Assembly: GCF_004363315.1 (NCBI RefSeq)
Contig: NZ_SNYL01000007.1
Span: 62,001-126,000 of the forward strand
Length of the DNA stretch: 64,000 nt
Direction of reading: 5' to 3'
From: Tepidicella xavieri
GTDB taxonomy: Bacteria; Pseudomonadota; Gammaproteobacteria; Burkholderiales; Burkholderiaceae_C
The notes under the pieces were generated by a model. The model saw only the letters and a list, made by a program, of their open reading frames with translations, did no database searches and was not told where the DNA came from. A program made the translations under genes and the position numbers. Below are positions 45,090 to 55,385 of the stretch, in pieces (the first letter of the stretch is position 1; the number at the start of each line of letters is the position of its first letter).

Positions 45090-45557
45090 ATGTCACGCGA
45101 CGAAGCACCCTCCACCCGGCCGTACCTGATTCGTGCCTTGCACGAATGGTGCACCGACTGCGGACTGACGCCGTACATCGCCGTGGCCGTCGATGCCACC
45201 GTGCAGGTGCCGCGCGAGTATGTGAAGAACGACGAGATCGTGCTGAACATCAGCTACGACGCCACCAGCCATTTGCAACTGGGCAACGACTACATCGAGT
45301 TCAAGGCCCGATTCGGTGGCGTGCCGCGCGAGGTGGTGGTGCCGGTCGATCACGTGGTGGCCATCTATGCGCGCGAAAACGCGCAGGGCATGGCGTTCCC
45401 GGCGCCGGTGTTGCAACACGACGCGCCCGCTGGCCCCAGCTTGCAGGTGGTCAGTGCCGAGCCCAACGGGGGGGCTGACCCCGAAGAGGACGCACCCCCG
45501 CCGCCGCCCGCAGCACCTGGTGGTGCCGGGCGGCCAGCGCTCAAGCGCGTGAAGTAG
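45090..45557 (+). CDS. sspB: ClpXP protease adaptor SspB
   Basis: 155 residues. The substrate-binding domain (RPYLIRALHEWCTDCGLTPYIAVAVD... EIVLNISYDATSHLQLGND) is well conserved; an acidic/proline-rich linker and a C-terminal RPALKRVK tail, the ClpX-binding motif, follow. Delivers ssrA-tagged proteins to ClpXP. Its stop (TAG 45555) overlaps the TAGAAT that may be the -10 of the tRNA gene. Confidence 0.93.
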   Translation: MSRDEAPSTRPYLIRALHEWCTDCGLTPYIAVAVDATVQVPREYVKNDEIVLNISYDATSHLQLGNDYIEFKARFGGVPREVVVPVDHVVAIYARENAQGMAFPAPVLQHDAPAGPSLQVVSAEPNGGADPEEDAPPPPPAAPGGAGRPALKRVK

Positions 45558-45570
45558 AATCTTGGATTAT

Positions 45571-45646
45571 GCCGGTTTAGCTCAGTTGGTAGAGCAACCG
45601 CCTTGTAAGCGGTAGGTCGTCAGTTCGAATCCGACAACCGGCACCA
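45571..45646 (+). tRNA. tRNA-Thr (anticodon TGT)
   Basis: 76 nt with encoded CCA. Acceptor GCCGGTT/AACCGGC, D-arm with AGCTCAGTTGGTAGAGC, anticodon stem ACCGC/GCGGT with loop CTTGTAA (TGT), variable loop AGGTC and T-arm GTTCGAATC. A candidate -10 (TAGAAT, 45555-45560) lies just upstream, overlapping the sspB stop. Confidence 0.97.
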
Positions 45647-45657
45647 TTCGATCAAAT

Positions 45658-45693
45658 AAAGGCCGCCAAGGACATGTACCTGGCGGCCTTTTT
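45658..45693. terminator. Bidirectional terminator between tRNA-Thr and dciA
   Basis: AAAGGCCGCCA (45658-45668) and TGGCGGCCTTT (45681-45691) form an 11-bp perfect stem with a 12-nt loop, followed on the plus strand by T run (to 45693) and on the minus strand by TTTATTTGAT. Confidence 0.85.
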
Positions 45694-45708
45694 CATCGCC
45701 TTTGGGCC

Positions 45709-45990
45709 TCAAGCCCGTACCTTGAGCCGGAGCTGCGCCACGCCGAGTCCTTCGCGGTGCAGGGCCTGCAGCAGCGTGGGGCTGAGTTGGCGCAGCTTGC
45801 TGGCGACGGCCGCATTGCGCACGAACACGCACCATGAGGATTCGTCCACCGGGCCTGCGGCCACCTGCGACCGCAGCCCGGCGGGCAGCAATGGCAGGAT
45901 GGTGGCCAGCATGCGCTGCGACCGCTCGATGCGCTGTGCCACCCCGGCCAGCACGGGGTGGGCCTGGACCGCCTGTTTCAAGGGAATCAT
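45709..45990 (-). CDS. DciA-like (DUF721) protein
   Basis: 93 residues matching the DUF721/DciA family by PLKQAVQAHPVLAGVAQRIERSQRMLATILPLLPAGL and the later FVRNAAVASKLRQLSPTLLQAL, which is the RNA-binding-like KH segment. DciA loads replicative helicase in many bacteria lacking DnaC; this copy is short, so the exact role is uncertain. Divergent from secA, a common arrangement. Confidence 0.8.
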   Translation of the reverse strand: MIPLKQAVQAHPVLAGVAQRIERSQRMLATILPLLPAGLRSQVAAGPVDESSWCVFVRNAAVASKLRQLSPTLLQALHREGLGVAQLRLKVRA

Positions 45991-46042
45991 GCGCGGATTA
46001 TCGGGCCAAAGCGGGCAGGATTCGCCCCAGTCCCGGGCCGGC

Positions 46043-46048
46043 TAAAAT
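46043..46048 (+). promoter_or_regulatory. Putative -10 element of secA
   Basis: TAAAAT in the 157-bp dciA/secA divergent region, about 100 bp upstream of the secA ATG. The -35 region at optimal spacing (ATTCGC) is weak. Confidence 0.35.
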
Positions 46049-46147
46049 GCTTGGTCAAGGCGATGAGCGCCCACAACGGCCTGGCGTGTCCCCAGGCAGG
46101 CCCCGAATACCTTTTCCCTTGCCGTTGCGCAGGGGTGTGTTGTTTTT

Positions 46148-48910
46148 ATGCCCATCCAGTTTCTGACCAAGCTCTTTGGCAGCCGCAATGACCGCCTGCT
46201 GAAGACCTACCGCAAGACCGTTGCCCGCATCAACGCTTTGGAGGCGCAATTCGAAAAGCTCAGCGATGAGCAGCTTCAGGGCAAAACGGCCGAGTTCAAG
46301 CAGCGCCTGGCGCAGGGGGAGTCGCTCGACGCCTTGCTGCCCGAGGCTTTCGCCACCGTTCGCGAAGCCAGCAAGCGCGTGATGAAAATGCGGCACTTCG
46401 ATGTGCAGCTCATGGGCGGCATTGCCCTGCACAGCGGCAAGATTGCCGAAATGCGCACCGGCGAAGGCAAGACGCTGACCGCGACCTTGCCGGTTTACCT
46501 CAACGCCCTGACCGGCAAAGGGGTGCACGTGGTGACGGTCAACGACTATCTGGCCGCCCGTGACGCCCAGTGGATGGGCAAGCTTTACAACTGGCTGGGC
46601 CTGACGGTGGGTATCAACCTGCCGCAAATGCCGCGTGAAGACAAGCAGGCCGCCTATGCGGCCGACATCACTTACGGCACCAACAACGAATACGGCTTCG
46701 ACTATCTGCGCGACAACATGGTGTACGAGGCGCGCGACCGGGTGCAGCGTGGCCTGAATTACGCCATTGTGGACGAGGTGGACTCCATCCTCATTGACGA
46801 GGCCCGCACGCCGTTGATCATCAGCGGACAGGCCGAGGACCATACCGCTTTGTACGTGGCGGTCAACAAGCTGGTGCCCCAGCTCGAACGCCAGGAAGGC
46901 GAGGAAGACCCGCGCACGGGCGAGGGGGTCATCAAGCCCGGGGACTTCACGGTGGACGAGAAGGCGCACTCCATCCACATGACCGAGCGCGGCCACGAAA
47001 AGGCCGAAGCCCTGCTCGTGCAGGCTGGTCTGCTGGCCGAGGGCGCCTCGCTCTACGACCCGTCCAACATTGCGCTGATGCACCATCTGGTCACGGCGTT
47101 GAAGGCGCATCACCTGTTCCACCGCGATCAGCACTATGTGGTGCAAAACGGCGAGATCGTGATCGTGGACGAATTCACCGGCCGCCTGATGCAGGGACGC
47201 CGCTGGAGCGATGGCCTGCACCAGGCCGTCGAGGCCAAGGAAGGGGTGCGCATCCAGCCCGAAAACCAGACGCTGGCCTCCATCACCTTCCAGAACTATT
47301 TCCGCCTGTATGCCAAGCTGGCCGGCATGACCGGCACCGCCGATACCGAGGCTTACGAGTTCCAGGAAATCTATGGCCTGGAGACGGTGGTCATTCCACC
47401 CAACAAGCCGAGCCAGCGCCGCGACGAGCTCGACCGCGTGTACAAGACCACCCGCGAGAAATACGCGGCCGCCATCGCCGACATCAAGGAGTGCCATGAG
47501 CGCGGCCAGCCGGTGCTGGTTGGCACGTCGTCGATCGAGAATTCGGAAATCATCGCCGAGTTGTTGCGCAAAGAGAAGCTGCCCCACGAAGTGCTCAATG
47601 CCAAGCAGCACGCCCGCGAGGCCGACATCATTGCGCAAGCCGGCCGGCCTGGGGCCATCACCATCGCCACCAACATGGCGGGCCGGGGGACCGACATCGT
47701 GCTCGGTGGCAACCTGGAGAAGATGCTCGCCGCCATCGAGGCCGACCCGGCGCTGGACGAGGCCACCAAGGCCCAGCGGATGGAGGCCGTGCGCGCGCAG
47801 TGGCAGGCCGACCACGACAAGGTCAAGGCGTTGGGGGGCTTGCGCATCATCGCCACCGAGCGGCACGAGAGCCGCCGCATCGACAACCAGTTGCGTGGCC
47901 GCGCCGGACGGCAGGGCGACCCGGGTTCCAGCCGTTTCTACCTGAGCCTGGACGATCCGCTGATGCGCATTTTCGCGGGCGACCGGGTGCGTGCCATCAT
48001 GGACCGGCTCAACATGCCCGAAGGTGAGGCGATCGAGGCCGGCATCGTCACGCGCAGCATCGAAAGCGCGCAGCGCAAGGTGGAGGCGCGCAACTTCGAC
48101 ATCCGCAAGCAGTTGCTCGAATACGACGACGTCTCCAACGACCAGCGCAAGGTGATTTACCAGCAGCGCAACGACATCATCGACGCGACCGACATGTCGG
48201 CGCAGATCGCCGCCTTGCGCGAGGGCTGCATGACCGATGTGGTGCGGCAATTCGTGCCCGTGGACAGCGTCGAGGAGCAGTGGGATCTGGCCGGCCTGGA
48301 GAAGACGTTGGCCGAGGAGTGGGGCTTGCCCATGACCCTGGTCAAGGACGTGGAGGGCGCCAGTGAGATGTCCGACCAGGACATCGTGGACAAAGTGGTG
48401 GCCGCGGCCCATGCCGCCTACGAGGCGAAAGTGGCGCTGGTCGGCCGGGAGAACTTCAACAACTTCGAGCGCGTGGTGCTGCTGCAGACTCTGGACAGTC
48501 ACTGGCGCGACCATCTCAGCGCGCTCGACTATTTGCGCCAGGGCATCCACCTGCGCGGTTATGCGCAGAAACAGCCCAAGCAGGAATACAAGCGCGAAGC
48601 GTTCCAGCTGTTTGGCTTGTTGCTCGACCAGGTGCGCAACGAGGTGACGCGCATCCTGATGAATGTGAAGGTGCAGTCGCCCCAGCAGGTCAATACCGCG
48701 GCGCAACAGATGGAGGCCCAGGCCGAGCATCTGAGCAACGTCACTTACACCGCGCCCACCGAAACCGGCGAGACCGAAACCACGGCCGATCGGGGGCTGC
48801 TGGGGGGGGCGGCCGCAGCCGCCCCGGCGGTGCCGCGCGTGGGCCGCAACGATCCTTGCCCCTGCGGCAGCGGCAAAAAATACAAGCATTGCCACGGCAA
48901 GCTGACCTGA
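46148..48910 (+). CDS. secA: Preprotein translocase ATPase SecA
   Basis: 920 residues, full length. Walker A RTGEGKT (103-109), DEAD-like [16 protein letters not shown], helicase motifs GTSSIENSE and [18 protein letters not shown], plus the C-terminal zinc motif [14 protein letters not shown] for SecB and ribosome binding. Drives Sec-dependent export across SecYEG. Followed 12 bp later by argJ. Confidence 0.97.
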   Translation: MPIQFLTKLFGSRNDRLLKTYRKTVARINALEAQFEKLSDEQLQGKTAEFKQRLAQGESLDALLPEAFATVREASKRVMKMRHFDVQLMGGIALHSGKIAEMRTGEGKTLTATLPVYLNALTGKGVHVVTVNDYLAARDAQWMGKLYNWLGLTVGINLPQMPREDKQAAYAADITYGTNNEYGFDYLRDNMVYEARDRVQRGLNYAIVDEVDSILIDEARTPLIISGQAEDHTALYVAVNKLVPQLERQEGEEDPRTGEGVIKPGDFTVDEKAHSIHMTERGHEKAEALLVQAGLLAEGASLYDPSNIALMHHLVTALKAHHLFHRDQHYVVQNGEIVIVDEFTGRLMQGRRWSDGLHQAVEAKEGVRIQPENQTLASITFQNYFRLYAKLAGMTGTADTEAYEFQEIYGLETVVIPPNKPSQRRDELDRVYKTTREKYAAAIADIKECHERGQPVLVGTSSIENSEIIAELLRKEKLPHEVLNAKQHAREADIIAQAGRPGAITIATNMAGRGTDIVLGGNLEKMLAAIEADPALDEATKAQRMEAVRAQWQADHDKVKALGGLRIIATERHESRRIDNQLRGRAGRQGDPGSSRFYLSLDDPLMRIFAGDRVRAIMDRLNMPEGEAIEAGIVTRSIESAQRKVEARNFDIRKQLLEYDDVSNDQRKVIYQQRNDIIDATDMSAQIAALREGCMTDVVRQFVPVDSVEEQWDLAGLEKTLAEEWGLPMTLVKDVEGASEMSDQDIVDKVVAAAHAAYEAKVALVGRENFNNFERVVLLQTLDSHWRDHLSALDYLRQGIHLRGYAQKQPKQEYKREAFQLFGLLLDQVRNEVTRILMNVKVQSPQQVNTAAQQMEAQAEHLSNVTYTAPTETGETETTADRGLLGGAAAAAPAVPRVGRNDPCPCGSGKKYKHCHGKLT

Positions 48911-48922
48911 AAGGAGCCTCTC

Positions 48923-50152
48923 ATGGCCGTCAATTGGAGTGCCCCCGCGGCGCAAGATTTGTGGCCCGTGCCGGGCCTGACCATCGGCGTGACCGAAGCC
49001 GGCGTGCGTAAGGCCAACCGGAAAGACCTGACCGTGTTCTTGTTGGATGAGGGCGCAGCCGTGGGTGGCGTGTTCACCCAGAACCGCTACTGTGCCGCGC
49101 CGGTGCAGGTCTGCCGCGAGCACCTGGCGCAGGGCCAGCCGATCCGGGCCATGGTCGTCAACACGGGCAACGCCAATGCCGGGACCGGACAACCGGGCCT
49201 GGCCGCGGCCCGCGCCACGTGCGAGGCGCTGGCCGGCCACCTGGGGGTGGCCCCGAATCAGGTGCTGCCGTTTTCCACCGGCGTGATCATGGAGCCGCTG
49301 CCGGTCGAGCGCATCGTCGCCGGCCTGCCGGCGGCCTTGGCCGATGCCCGGCCCGATCACTGGCTCAAGGCCGCCGAAGGCATCATGACCACCGACACCG
49401 TGCCGAAGGCCGCCAGCCGGCAGGTGCGCATCGGCGGGCAAACGGTGACCATCACCGGCATTGCCAAGGGGGCCGGCATGATCCGCCCCAACATGGCGAC
49501 CATGCTGGGCTTTCTGGCCACCGATGCCAACCTGGTCCCCGGGTTGCTGCCGGCGCTGGCCAAGGCGCTGGCCGATGTGTCGTTCAATCGTGTCACGGTC
49601 GATGGCGACACCTCCACCAACGATTCGTTCGTGGTGGTGGCCACGCGCAAGGCCGCGCATGCCGAGATCACCGATCTGGCCAGCCCCGAAGGGCAAGCCC
49701 TGCAAGCGGCCATGGCCGAGGTGGCCCGGACGCTGGCGCATGCCATCGTGCGCGATGGCGAGGGGGCGACCAAATTCATCGCGGTGCAAGTCGAAGGCGG
49801 CCGCGACAGTGAGGAATGCCTGAAGGTGGCCTACGCCATCGCGCATTCGCCGCTGGTCAAGACCGCGTTTTTTGCCAGCGACCCGAACCTGGGGCGCATC
49901 TTGGCTGCGGTCGGCTATGCCGGCATTGCCGACCTGGACCAAAGCCTCATCGAGTTGTACCTGGATGACGTGCATGTCGTCACTGGTGGAGGGCGCCACC
50001 CCGATTACCGCGAGGAAGACGGCGCGCGGGTGATGAAGCAAAGCGAGATCACCATTCGCGTCCACCTCCACCGCGGGGAGGCGGTCGAGACGGTGTGGAC
50101 CTGCGACTTCAGTCACGATTACGTCACCATCAACGCGGATTACCGTTCCTGA
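48923..50152 (+). CDS. argJ: Bifunctional ornithine acetyltransferase/N-acetylglutamate synthase
   Basis: 409 residues, Ntn-type proenzyme: self-cleavage before Thr193 in [17 protein letters not shown] gives alpha and beta chains. It transfers the acetyl group from N-acetylornithine to glutamate in arginine synthesis. [14 protein letters not shown] and the C-terminal [17 protein letters not shown] are family-typical. ATG has AAGGAG upstream. Confidence 0.96.
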   Translation: MAVNWSAPAAQDLWPVPGLTIGVTEAGVRKANRKDLTVFLLDEGAAVGGVFTQNRYCAAPVQVCREHLAQGQPIRAMVVNTGNANAGTGQPGLAAARATCEALAGHLGVAPNQVLPFSTGVIMEPLPVERIVAGLPAALADARPDHWLKAAEGIMTTDTVPKAASRQVRIGGQTVTITGIAKGAGMIRPNMATMLGFLATDANLVPGLLPALAKALADVSFNRVTVDGDTSTNDSFVVVATRKAAHAEITDLASPEGQALQAAMAEVARTLAHAIVRDGEGATKFIAVQVEGGRDSEECLKVAYAIAHSPLVKTAFFASDPNLGRILAAVGYAGIADLDQSLIELYLDDVHVVTGGGRHPDYREEDGARVMKQSEITIRVHLHRGEAVETVWTCDFSHDYVTINADYRS

Positions 50153-50167
50153 ACCCGCGACGCGCCC

Positions 50168-51031
50168 ATGAACGAAGCCTTTGAACGCCTGTTGCAACGC
50201 GCCGAGGCGCTGATGGCCCGCATCGAGGCGGTGTTGCCGCAGCCCCTGGGGGCGCCGGACTGGTCGGCGTCGGTGGCCTTTCGCTACCGCAAGCGCGGCG
50301 GGCATGGCGTGCTGGAGCCGGTGCGGCATGTGGCCACCATCGCGCTGGACGATTTGCGCGAGATCGACGACCAGAAAGAGAAGATCCAGCGCAACACGGC
50401 CCATTTCGTGCAGGGGCTGCCGGCCAACAATGTGCTGCTGACCGGGGCCCGTGGAACGGGCAAGAGCTCGCTCATCAAGGCCTGTCTCAACGCCTATGCC
50501 GCCGAAGGCTTGCGGCTGATCGAGGTGGACAAAGCCGATCTGGTGGACCTGCCCGACATCGTGGACGTGGTGACCGATCGGCCCGAGAAGTTCATCGTCT
50601 TCTGCGACGACCTCAGCTTCGAGGATGGCGAGCCGGGCTACAAGGCCTTGAAGTCGATCCTGGATGGCTCGGTGGCGGCAGCCAGCCCCAACGTGTTGAT
50701 CTACGCCACCAGCAACCGGCGCCACCTGTTGCCGGAATACATGAAGGAAAACCTGACCTACACCCATACCGAAGATGGTGAAGTCCACCCGGGCGAGGCG
50801 GTGGAAGAAAAGATTTCACTGTCGGAGCGATTCGGCCTGTGGGTGAGCTTCTATCCCTTCAGCCAGGACGAGTACCTCAGTGTCGTGCGCCAGTGGCTTG
50901 GCCACTATGGGGTGCCCGAGGCCGAATTCGAGCAGGCCCGGCCCCGGGCTTTGGTGTGGGCGCTGGAGCGTGGCTCGCGCAGCGGGCGGGTGGCCTACCA
51001 GTTTGCCCGGGACTACGTAGGTAGCCGATGA
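50168..51031 (+). CDS. DUF815 AAA+ family ATPase
   Basis: 287 residues with Walker A GARGTGKSS (about 97-105), a Walker B-like FIVFCDDLSFE and sensor region LIYATSNRRHLLPE, matching the DUF815 AAA family of unknown role. The downstream Nudix gene overlaps it by 4 bp. Confidence 0.85.
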   Translation: MNEAFERLLQRAEALMARIEAVLPQPLGAPDWSASVAFRYRKRGGHGVLEPVRHVATIALDDLREIDDQKEKIQRNTAHFVQGLPANNVLLTGARGTGKSSLIKACLNAYAAEGLRLIEVDKADLVDLPDIVDVVTDRPEKFIVFCDDLSFEDGEPGYKALKSILDGSVAAASPNVLIYATSNRRHLLPEYMKENLTYTHTEDGEVHPGEAVEEKISLSERFGLWVSFYPFSQDEYLSVVRQWLGHYGVPEAEFEQARPRALVWALERGSRSGRVAYQFARDYVGSR

Positions 51032-51480
51032 GCGATGTGTTGGTGGCCGATGGTCAGCGCCCGCGTGCGGGTGGCCCCGATCGGCCCGTGACCGATGTGG
51101 CCGTGGGGGTGCTGATCGACCCCCAGGGGCGTTTTCTGCTGACGAGTCGGCCCCCGGGCAAGGTGTATGCCGGCTACTGGGAGTTTCCGGGGGGCAAGGT
51201 GGAGGCCGGTGAATCGGTGGCCCAGGCCTTGCGGCGGGAATTGCAGGAGGAAATTGGCGTGACGGTGGGCGCCGTGCATCCGTGGCGCGAGCAGGTGGTC
51301 GATTACCCGCATGCCTTGGTGCGCCTGCATTTCTGCAAAGTGTTTGACTGGAGCGGCGAACTGCACATGCACGAGGGCCAGCAGTTTGCGTGGCAGACGC
51401 TGCCGGTGACGGTGGCCCCCATATTGCCGGGCACCGTGCCGGTGCTGGCGTGGCTGCAGCAGGAGCGGTTGCCGACTTGA
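51028..51480 (+). CDS. Nudix hydrolase, MutT-like
   Basis: 150 residues with the full Nudix box GGKVEAGESVAQALRRELQ-EEIGV. The FLLTSRPPGKVYAGYWEFPGGK context is like MutT, the 8-oxo-dGTP pyrophosphatase, and is consistent with a sanitation role. Short and without the fused thiamine-phosphate synthase domain of some MutT proteins. Converges on yacG. Confidence 0.88.
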   Translation: MSDVLVADGQRPRAGGPDRPVTDVAVGVLIDPQGRFLLTSRPPGKVYAGYWEFPGGKVEAGESVAQALRRELQEEIGVTVGAVHPWREQVVDYPHALVRLHFCKVFDWSGELHMHEGQQFAWQTLPVTVAPILPGTVPVLAWLQQERLPT

Positions 51481-51497
51481 TAGGGCCCTGCGGGGCG

Positions 51498-51743
51498 TCA
51501 GTGGGGCGCTTGGCCGCCTTGGGGAGGATGGCCCTCGCCCTGCGCCTCGATCGACAGCCCTTCGGATTCGGGGGGCGGGCTGCTGGGGACGCGGAAGGTT
51601 TCCGAGGCCCAGGCCCCCAGGTCGATCTGTTTGCAGCGCTCGCTGCAAAACGGGCGGAAGCGGTTGCTCGGGGCGTACAGGCTGGGGCCGCCACAGGTGG
51701 GGCAGCTGACCGTGGTGGGTGCGAAGGCGGGCGGCTGGCTCAT
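51498..51743 (-). CDS. yacG: Zinc-binding DNA gyrase inhibitor YacG
   Basis: 81 residues with a four-Cys zinc site (CPTC, then CSERC) and the [23 protein letters not shown] motif. Binds GyrB in E. coli. The C-terminus is longer and Gly/Pro-rich. Its ATG overlaps the zapD stop by 4 bp; last gene of pilD-coaE-zapD-yacG. Confidence 0.93.
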   Translation of the reverse strand: MSQPPAFAPTTVSCPTCGGPSLYAPSNRFRPFCSERCKQIDLGAWASETFRVPSSPPPESEGLSIEAQGEGHPPQGGQAPH

Positions 51744-52501
51744 GCGCAGAGCGTGACTTCGAACTCGGGGCTTTGGTCGGCGGCCAGCGCCAGCCGGCCT
51801 TCGCTGCCACGGCGCAGCAACCGCACGGAAAACATCAGCCGGTTGCCGCTGATTTCGGGGATGAGTTCCAACTGCGGGTCCAGCCACAGCCGCAGCAGTT
51901 GATAGGTTTTGTTCTGCGGCAGGTTCTGCTGGAACTGCCCGTGGCTGGCCATCACTTTTTGGGGCAGGCCATTTTCCCGTAGCAGCGACAACAGCAACTG
52001 CACGGGCTCCGCCAGGCTGGCGAGCGCCTGGGTCCAGCGGATCAATTCCTGTTGGCGCTGCTCGGCGGGGCGGTGTTGCCAGTCGTGGTAGGCGGGCAGG
52101 TCGAATTCGCAGGTGCCTCCGGGGATGGTGATGCGACTGCGCACCGACATCAGCCACTCGTTGTCCGTCAGCGCGTGCCCGACCTTGCCGGCGTCTTCGT
52201 GCAAGGCGGTGAAGCAGGCGTCGAGCCGGGCAATGAACTGGTCCAGCGCCGCCTCGGAAATGGCCGGATTGCCTCGGTAGCTGTTGTAGAGCTGCTTGTG
52301 CTTGTCGAGGTCTTTGAGGATCTCGGTTTTGAGATCGGAGCGGGCACCCACGTCCATGATCTCGAACATCGTCTGGATGGCGTAGTGATGGTCCAGCGGA
52401 TGGTGGCGCGCAATGAGTTCCGCCAGCCGGCGGAACAGATGCTCCAGACGCAGATAGGTCCGGATGCGCTCGTTGAACGGGTATTCGTAAAGAATCACCA
52501 T
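51740..52501 (-). CDS. zapD: Cell division protein ZapD
   Basis: 253 residues, the FtsZ-associated bundling protein. [23 protein letters not shown] at the start and [28 protein letters not shown] at the end are family signatures. ATG at 52501 chosen over the long upstream frame that is only the shadow of coaE. Confidence 0.95.
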   Translation of the reverse strand: MVILYEYPFNERIRTYLRLEHLFRRLAELIARHHPLDHHYAIQTMFEIMDVGARSDLKTEILKDLDKHKQLYNSYRGNPAISEAALDQFIARLDACFTALHEDAGKVGHALTDNEWLMSVRSRITIPGGTCEFDLPAYHDWQHRPAEQRQQELIRWTQALASLAEPVQLLLSLLRENGLPQKVMASHGQFQQNLPQNKTYQLLRLWLDPQLELIPEISGNRLMFSVRLLRRGSEGRLALAADQSPEFEVTLCA

Positions 52502-52505
52502 GGGA

Positions 52506-53135
52506 TCATAGCCCGAATTGGCGCCGTGTCTGGGCGTAGGCGTGGCGGACCTGTGTTTCCAATTGTTCCAAGGTGGCTTGATCGTTGTCGATGACCGTGT
52601 TGGCCACGGCGAGGCGTTGCGCGCGACTGGCTTGGGCAGCCAATACCGCCAGCACCTGCTCGCGCGGCCAGCCGTTGCGCTGCATGACGCGACGAATTTG
52701 TGTGTCGGGCAGGCAATCCACCACCCACAGCGTGTGGATGCGATCGCGCCAGGTGGCTGACTCCACCAGCAGCGGGATGTCCAGCACCACGCAATCGGTG
52801 GGAGCGGCCGCGCAGCGGTTTTCGATGTCTGCCCGCACGATGGGATGCACAATGGCTTCGAGCCGCTGCCGGGCCGATGGGTCCTGAAACACGAGCTGGC
52901 GCATGCGGTCCCGGTCCAAGGCCCCGTCAGGGCCAATGAGCGCGTCGCCGAAGGCTTGGCGTATGGGTTCGATGGCGGCCCCGCCGGCGGCCGTGCTGGC
53001 GCGGGAGATGACGTCGGCATCGACCAGCGTGGCCCCCAGCCGGACCAGCAGCCCGGCGACGGTGCTCTTGCCGCTGCCGATGCCACCGGTCAGCCCAATG
53101 CGCAGCGGGCGCGGGGGCAATGCGGGTCGCGTCAC
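52506..53135 (-). CDS. coaE: Dephospho-CoA kinase
   Basis: 209 residues, last step of coenzyme A synthesis. P-loop GLTGGIGSGKST near the N-terminus, DADVISR, and LDIPLLVES. The GTG at 53135 overlaps the pilD stop (GTGA) and gives MTRPALPPRPLRIGLTGG. Confidence 0.94.
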   Translation of the reverse strand: MTRPALPPRPLRIGLTGGIGSGKSTVAGLLVRLGATLVDADVISRASTAAGGAAIEPIRQAFGDALIGPDGALDRDRMRQLVFQDPSARQRLEAIVHPIVRADIENRCAAAPTDCVVLDIPLLVESATWRDRIHTLWVVDCLPDTQIRRVMQRNGWPREQVLAVLAAQASRAQRLAVANTVIDNDQATLEQLETQVRHAYAQTRRQFGL

Positions 53136-53977
53136 AGGCCCACCCAGGTAAGCAACTGGCCCGGACCGACGATGAGGGCTGCCAGCCCGGCAAAGGCCAG
53201 AAAAGGGCCGAACGGGATGTAGCCGCCTTCGCGCAGGCCGCTGCTGAACTTCATGGTGATGCCGATCACCGCGCCAATGACCGACGCCATGAGGATCATG
53301 GGGATGAGGGCCTGCCAGCCGAACCAGGCGCCCAGCGCGGCGAACAGCTTGAAGTCGCCATAGCCCATGCCCTCCTTGCCGGTGGCGAGCTTGAACACCC
53401 AGTACACCAACCACAGTGACAGATATCCCCCGACGGCGCCCCACAAGGCCTCGGCCAGGGCGATGCCACTCCAGCCCCAGGCGGCGGCGATCAGGCCGGC
53501 CCAGACCAGCGGCAGGGTGATGTCGTCGGGCAGCAAGGTGGTGTCCCAGTCGATGAAGGCCAGGGCGATGAGCGCGCCCACGAAGCCGAACCAGGCCAGC
53601 GTGGGCCATGCCATGCCATGCTGGGCGAACACCCAGGCAAACAGTCCGCCGGTGAGCAGTTCGACGAACGGATAGCGCCACCCGATGCGGGTGCCGCAGG
53701 CCGCGCAACGGCCACGCAGCAGCAGGTAGCTGATCACGGGCATGTTCTGGTACCAGGCAATGCCGGTGCCGCACGATGGGCAGCGCGAGCGTGGGTGCAG
53801 CAGGTTCAGCGGCGGCTGATCCGGCACAGGCTGGCCGGTCATTTCGGCGCATTCGAGGGCCCAGCGTCGCTCCATCATGCGTGGCAAGCGGTGGATGACC
53901 ACGTTCAAAAAGCTGCCCACCAACAAGCCCAGAAGGCCGGCGGCGGCAATGCCCAGAGGGCTGTCGAGAAGTTCCAT
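53132..53977 (-). CDS. pilD: Type IV prepilin peptidase PilD
   Basis: 281 residues, polytopic aspartic protease that cleaves and N-methylates prepilins. Zinc-type Cys pairs CPSCG and CAACG in the N-terminal cytoplasmic loop, catalytic Asp in FIDWDTTLLPDD and in GMGYGDFKL. Works with the pilMNOPQ products elsewhere in the window. pilBC are not directly upstream here. Confidence 0.95.
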   Translation of the reverse strand: MELLDSPLGIAAAGLLGLLVGSFLNVVIHRLPRMMERRWALECAEMTGQPVPDQPPLNLLHPRSRCPSCGTGIAWYQNMPVISYLLLRGRCAACGTRIGWRYPFVELLTGGLFAWVFAQHGMAWPTLAWFGFVGALIALAFIDWDTTLLPDDITLPLVWAGLIAAAWGWSGIALAEALWGAVGGYLSLWLVYWVFKLATGKEGMGYGDFKLFAALGAWFGWQALIPMILMASVIGAVIGITMKFSSGLREGGYIPFGPFLAFAGLAALIVGPGQLLTWVGL

Positions 53978-54052
53978 GCGTGAACCATGAATCGAGAGAG
54001 CAGCCTGCAGTGTAAACAGCTCAGCGGCCGCGGGGCCGGTTACAGTGCGGGT

Positions 54053-55363
54053 ATGAACCCCGCCATGCCATCGACGCCCACCGTTGCCCAGGCCACCGTT
54101 TTGTTGCGTCGGCTGTTCGATGCCGCCGTGGCTTCGGCCCAGCCTGCCTTGTGCGTGCCTGCCCATCTGCCCACGCCAGAGGCGCTGGGCCGTGGTCGGT
54201 TGGTGGTGATCGGGGCGGGCAAGGCGTCGGCCGCCATGGCGCAGGCGGTGGAACGGCACTGGGCGGGGGACCCGCAGCGTCTGAGTGGACTCGTGGTCAC
54301 GCGGTATGGCCATGCGGTGCCCTGTCGGCGCATCGAGATCGTGGAGGCGGCGCATCCCGTGCCGGACGAAGCCGGTCTGCGCGCGGCCCGGCGCATCATG
54401 GCACGGGTGCGAGAGCTGCGCGAGGAGGACGTGGTGCTGTGCCTGATTTCCGGCGGCGGCTCCGCGCTGCTGCCTTTGCCGCTGGACGGGATCACGCTGG
54501 CCGACAAGCAAGCGGTCAGCCGGGCCTTGCTCGCCAGTGGCGCCAGCATTGGCGAGATGAATGTCGTGCGGCGCCACCTCTCGGCGATCAAAGGCGGGCG
54601 GCTGGCGGCAGCGTGTCATCCGGCGCGGGTGATCACGCTGCTGCTCTCGGACGTGCCAGGTGACCGGCCGATGGATATTGCCTCCGGCCCGACCGTGGCC
54701 GACCCGACCACCTGCGCCGATGCGCTGGCGATTGTGCAGCGCTACGGCATCGAGTTGCCTGCGCCGGTGCGCGAGGTGCTGGAGAGTGGGCGTGGCGAGT
54801 CGGTCAAGCCGGGGGATGCCCGCCTGGCGCGGGCCGAGGTGCGCATGGTGGCCACCCCGCAGATGGCGCTGGAGGCTGCGGCGCGGGTGGCGCGCGCAGC
54901 CGGCTACGCGGCGCACATTCTGGGCGATGCCATCGAAGGCGAGGCGCGTGACGTGGGCAAGGTGCTGGCCGGCATGGCTTTGCAGGTGGCCGAGCGTGGG
55001 CAGCCGTTCGCGGCGCCCTGCGTGTTGCTGTCGGGCGGCGAAACCACGGTGACGGTGCGCGGCCAGGGCCGCGGTGGGCGCAATGTGGAGTGCCTGCTGT
55101 CCTTGGCCATCGCCACCGGCGGGCATCCGCGCATCCACGCCCTGATGGGTGACACCGATGGGGTGGATGGCCTGGAAGACATCGCCGGTGCCGTGATGGG
55201 GCCCGACACCCTGGCGCGGGCCTGGGCGCTTGGACGGCGGCCGCTGGATGCGCTGGCGAACAACGATGGTCACGGCTTTTTCCAAGCCCTGGGGGATTCG
55301 GTGGTGACGGGGCCGACGCTGACCAATGTCAACGACTTCCGCGCCATCCTGATCGAAGGCTGA
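54053..55363 (+). CDS. Glycerate 2-kinase (GckA/TtuD, MOFRL family)
   Basis: 436 residues with LVVIGAGKASAAMAQAVE at the N-terminus, LCLISGGGSALLPLP, and the MOFRL domain LLSGGETTVTVRGQGRGGRNVECLLSLA at the C-terminus. Phosphorylates glycerate to 2-phosphoglycerate in glyoxylate/tartronate or hydroxypyruvate degradation. ATG at 54053 is favoured; the frame extends 22 codons upstream. Converges on ureG. Confidence 0.9.
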   Translation: MNPAMPSTPTVAQATVLLRRLFDAAVASAQPALCVPAHLPTPEALGRGRLVVIGAGKASAAMAQAVERHWAGDPQRLSGLVVTRYGHAVPCRRIEIVEAAHPVPDEAGLRAARRIMARVRELREEDVVLCLISGGGSALLPLPLDGITLADKQAVSRALLASGASIGEMNVVRRHLSAIKGGRLAAACHPARVITLLLSDVPGDRPMDIASGPTVADPTTCADALAIVQRYGIELPAPVREVLESGRGESVKPGDARLARAEVRMVATPQMALEAAARVARAAGYAAHILGDAIEGEARDVGKVLAGMALQVAERGQPFAAPCVLLSGGETTVTVRGQGRGGRNVECLLSLAIATGGHPRIHALMGDTDGVDGLEDIAGAVMGPDTLARAWALGRRPLDALANNDGHGFFQALGDSVVTGPTLTNVNDFRAILIEG

Positions 55364-55385
55364 CCGCTGCCGCGTGTCTGGGGGC

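Noticed and set aside
46055-50788. A ~1,577-codon antisense frame across secA, argJ and part of the DUF815 gene
   Set aside because: Spans three well-supported genes on the other strand, with low-complexity His/Gln-rich composition; a shadow frame.
54001-54052. Longer glycerate kinase N-terminus starting at 53987
   Set aside because: The added residues are Ser/Arg-rich without family match and overlap the pilD promoter region; ATG 54053 fits better.
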